Under the pieces are notes generated by a model. The model was not told the DNA's origin, made no database searches, and worked only from the letters and a program-made list of their open reading frames with translations. Source: an uncultured Erysipelotrichaceae bacterium (lineage in GTDB: Bacteria > Bacillota_I > Bacilli_A > Erysipelotrichales > Erysipelotrichaceae). Taken from it: a stretch of DNA of 17,317 nucleotides. The translations under genes were made by a program, and so were the position numbers. The stretch lies in assembly GCA_902784015.1 (NCBI GenBank), contig CACZTC010000076.1, positions 1-17,317 of the forward strand, read 5' to 3'. Below are positions 15,249 through 17,317 of this stretch, piece by piece (the first letter of the stretch is position 1; every line of letters begins with the position of its first letter).

Positions 15249-16539
15249 TTTCTTCTAGCTCCTTCTCTATTATTTTTCTGGCTTCTTTTATACTAATATT
15301 TTTTTCTCTCGCAATTCTTTCTAAATCATCATATTCTAATTTAGCTTTAGATGTATTATATCCTGAAGATCTTTTAATCCTAACTGTACCCTCTTTTGTA
15401 TCAACTGTATCTATTACTCTTTCTAAGCTATGTCTAAGACAATTATATTCTCTAATTCCTATCGTCGAAAGATGCTTAAACATCAACTCCATCATTTTAT
15501 CTTTGTCATTTGCTTTACACATACAAGTAATAACTGTACCAGGACGATTTTTCTTCATTTGAATTGGTGTTGTATATACTTCTAGAGCACCATGATTGAA
15601 TAATTCATTTATCGCAAAGCCAATTTCTTCACCACTTTGATCATCAATGCTGCAAACAAGCTCAACTATTTCTTCATCTACTTGTGTTTCACCTAAATAA
15701 GCTCTTATTATATTAGCTTTAGAAAAATCTTTCTTTCCTAAGCCATAGCCTATTTTCTCTATTTTCATAATCGGCATATTAGTAAATGATGATACATAAT
15801 GTTTTAATAAAGCTGCACCTGTTGGCGTACATAATTCGCTTTCAATATCACCATTATAACTAGGTATACCTTCTAATAATAAAGCTGTAGCTGGAGCAGG
15901 TACCGGTAATATACCATGTGCACATTTTACAAAACCATTACCCATAGCTATGGGGCTAGCGATAATAGTATCAACATTCAATTTATCAATTAATATAGCT
16001 ACGCCAACTATATCCATAATGGCATCCAAATTACCAACTTCATGAAAATGTATTTCTTGAACATCACTATCATGAACTATACTTTCTGCTTGAGCTAATA
16101 AATGATATACAGCTAAGGCATTTTCTTTAATTGTTTTTGATATATTTAAGCCATTAATGATATCAGTTATATTTTTAATAGAAGTATGATGATGGTGTTC
16201 TTCATCTTCATGATGGTGATTGTGTTCGTGGTCATGGTGATGATGCTCGTGATGATGTTCTTCATCTTCATGATGGTGACTATGTTTATGCTCATGGTGA
16301 TGGTGCTCATGTTCATGATGATGAATATCCCCTTCTTCTTCACCATTAATTAAGACATGCATTTCAGTTCCAGTTATACCTTGTTTTTTTCCTTTTTTAT
16401 ATTCAACTTTAACGCCTTCTAGACCAATATTATTAATCTCTTCCACAAAAGCTTCTTGATCTACTAATTCACTTAAAGCTGCCATTATCATATCGCCAGC
16501 AGCACCCATCTTACATTCTAAATAAAGTATTCTAGTCAT
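15235..16539 (-). CDS. larC: Nickel-pincer cofactor biosynthesis protein LarC
   Basis: 434-aa LarC, a CTP-dependent enzyme that inserts nickel into the pyridinium pincer cofactor of lactate racemase and related enzymes (family knowledge). The N-terminus MTRILYLECKMGAAGDMIMA carries the conserved C-x-x-G-A-A-G-D-M motif. QEIHFHEVGNLDAIMDIVG and HGILPVPAPATALLLEGIP are other LarC/DUF111 blocks, and VELVCSIDDQSGEEIGFAI with MKKNRPGTVITCM marks the C-terminal half. A loop at residues 73-118 holds 29 histidines in Asp/Glu-separated runs, likely nickel-binding. The reading frame is continuous, unlike L. plantarum, where larC is split and joined by programmed frameshifting. The start overlaps the end of the aldo/keto reductase by eight bases with a weak AGG site. 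No larA, larB or larE is in this window. Confidence 0.95.
   Translation of the reverse strand: MTRILYLECKMGAAGDMIMAALSELVDQEAFVEEINNIGLEGVKVEYKKGKKQGITGTEMHVLINGEEEGDIHHHEHEHHHHEHKHSHHHEDEEHHHEHHHHDHEHNHHHEDEEHHHHTSIKNITDIINGLNISKTIKENALAVYHLLAQAESIVHDSDVQEIHFHEVGNLDAIMDIVGVAILIDKLNVDTIIASPIAMGNGFVKCAHGILPVPAPATALLLEGIPSYNGDIESELCTPTGAALLKHYVSSFTNMPIMKIEKIGYGLGKKDFSKANIIRAYLGETQVDEEIVELVCSIDDQSGEEIGFAINELFNHGALEVYTTPIQMKKNRPGTVITCMCKANDKDKMMELMFKHLSTIGIREYNCLRHSLERVIDTVDTKEGTVRIKRSSGYNTSKAKLEYDDLERIAREKNISIKEARKIIEKELEENDSN
16198..16320 (-). repeat. 60-bp tandem duplication encoding the LarC His-rich loop
   Basis: Plus-strand 16201-16260 and 16261-16320 are two aligned 60-bp copies (both begin TTCATCTTCATGATGGTGA) differing at scattered bases, more so at the last ten. 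They encode two 20-residue units that differ at only three positions (E/D, K/E, S/N), each with the HHHEDEEHH core. Confidence 0.85.
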
Positions 16540-17317
16540 ATATTGAACCTATCTTTTCTAACCATGAAGTTATTTCAATATGTTGTGGACAAGCACTTTC
16601 ACATTGTAAACAATGAATACAATCACTTGCTTTACCACTATTATTGGTCGCTGATTGATATGCATCCTCTGCTTTTTCATCATCTTCAAACACCAATTTC
16701 CTATTCATTGCAGTAAAGATACTAGGAATATTAATATTCATTGGACAGCCTTCTACACAATATTTACATGCTGTACAAGGAATCTGTGTTGTATTTTCTA
16801 AAATATATTGTGCTTTTCTTATTATCTCTTCTTCTTCATCATTTAATTTCTTAAAGTCTTTCATATAAGAAAGATTATCTTTCATTTGAGCAATATTAGA
16901 CATTCCTGAAAGTACAACATAAGTATTGGCTAAACTTGCAACATATCTTATAGCCCAAGAAGCAGCACTAGCATCTGGATTATAATTTTTAAATAGTTTT
17001 AATATTTCGCTTGGCGGATTAGCCAGCGTTCCACCTTTAACAGGTTCCATTACGATAACCTTTTTATTATGTTTAACACATACTTCATAACATGCTTTAC
17101 TTTGAACTGTCGCACTATTCCAGTCACCATAATTTAGTTGGAGCTGAACTAATTCAATATCAGGATGTTTTTCTAATAATTCATCTAAGAAGTTAGCATC
17201 ATCATGGAAGGAAAAACTAATATGTCTAATTAAGCCTTTTTCTTTAGCTTCTTTCACAAAATCCCATATTCCATATTCATCATATTTCTTAATATTCTCT
17301 CTATTTATGGCATGAAC
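16532..17317 (-). CDS. Aldo/keto reductase with C-terminal 4Fe-4S ferredoxin domain (partial)
   Basis: The last 261 codons of an oxidoreductase that enters from the right edge; the N-terminal catalytic Asp/Tyr/Lys region is outside the window. The visible part holds AKR barrel segments (VHAINRENIKKYDEYGIWDF, KGLIRHISFSFHDD, VIVMEPVKGGTLA, WAIRYVASLANTYVVLSGMS). Two ferredoxin-like cysteine motifs follow: CTACKYCVEGCP and CIHCLQCESACP, each C-x2-C-x2-C-x3-C-P, so two [4Fe-4S] clusters. This matches the family of predicted AKRs fused to ferredoxins common in anaerobes. The frame continues upstream past a GTG at 17257 to the edge, so that GTG is not the start. The stop (TAG) overlaps larC by eight bases, which makes the AKR the upstream partner of larC in one operon. 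Its substrate is unknown. Confidence 0.93.
   Translation of the reverse strand, partial: VHAINRENIKKYDEYGIWDFVKEAKEKGLIRHISFSFHDDANFLDELLEKHPDIELVQLQLNYGDWNSATVQSKACYEVCVKHNKKVIVMEPVKGGTLANPPSEILKLFKNYNPDASAASWAIRYVASLANTYVVLSGMSNIAQMKDNLSYMKDFKKLNDEEEEIIRKAQYILENTTQIPCTACKYCVEGCPMNINIPSIFTAMNRKLVFEDDEKAEDAYQSATNNSGKASDCIHCLQCESACPQHIEITSWLEKIGSIYD

Noticed and set aside
16186-16323. His-rich repeat as a CRISPR-like or mobile repeat
   Set aside because: The copies are directly adjacent, without spacers, and stay in the larC frame; it is a coding duplication.
15235-16539. Programmed frameshift in larC, as in L. plantarum
   Set aside because: The reading frame is continuous through both halves, so none is needed.
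17255-17257. GTG as the start of the aldo/keto reductase
   Set aside because: The frame stays open and AKR-like up to the right edge, so the gene simply continues outside the window.

Overview
The window comes from a low-GC, AT-rich Firmicutes-type genome, probably an anaerobic or gut-associated Bacilli/Erysipelotrichia-like lineage. Evidence: the addB-addA pair and SepF are typical of Firmicutes; there is a lipobox lipoprotein; ribosome binding sites are strong (AAGGAG, GAGG); and the proteins are rich in Lys, Asn and Ile. TGA is used as a stop (addB) and TGG encodes Trp, so the standard bacterial code applies and code-4 mycoplasmas are unlikely. Placement below class level cannot be made from the sequence alone.

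Region 1 (1-4061, minus strand) is a tightly coupled export operon, in transcription order: HlyD/MacA-type adaptor (2958-4061), MacB/LolD-type ABC ATPase (2290-2961), a second larger adaptor (589-2286), and a MacB/FtsX-type permease cut by the left window edge (1-589). Having two adaptors is unusual. The larger one carries a Thr-Pro repeat and an extra roughly 195-residue module inside its coiled-coil hairpin. Upstream (4153-5466) lies a separate lipoprotein gene with a WG-repeat-like segment and an SH3b-like C-terminus. It ends in a terminator whose stem contains the stop codon.

Region 2 (5525-6573, minus strand) is a small operon of sepF (cell division), a 165-aa beta-rich protein with a possible Tubby/LURP-one-like fold, and a 67-aa Lys-rich protein.

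Region 3 (6635-14081, plus strand) holds a MATE-family transporter, addB and addA. AddAB is the helicase-nuclease that processes double-strand breaks. The AddB here is short and lacks the N-terminal Walker A motif. A bidirectional terminator separates addA from the converging minus-strand genes.

Region 4 (14106-17317, minus strand) is an overlapping three-gene unit: a ferredoxin-domain aldo/keto reductase (cut by the right edge), larC (nickel-pincer cofactor synthesis, with a 29-His loop built from a 60-bp duplication), and a metal-dependent amidohydrolase.

The five candidate promoters in the window share an extended -10 (TGnTAnnnT-like) without a good -35. For the MATE gene, and perhaps addB, this element sits so close to the start codon that the mRNA would be leaderless. 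There is no gene-free stretch longer than 300 bases. I see no rRNA, tRNA, CRISPR array, insertion sequence or prophage genes.
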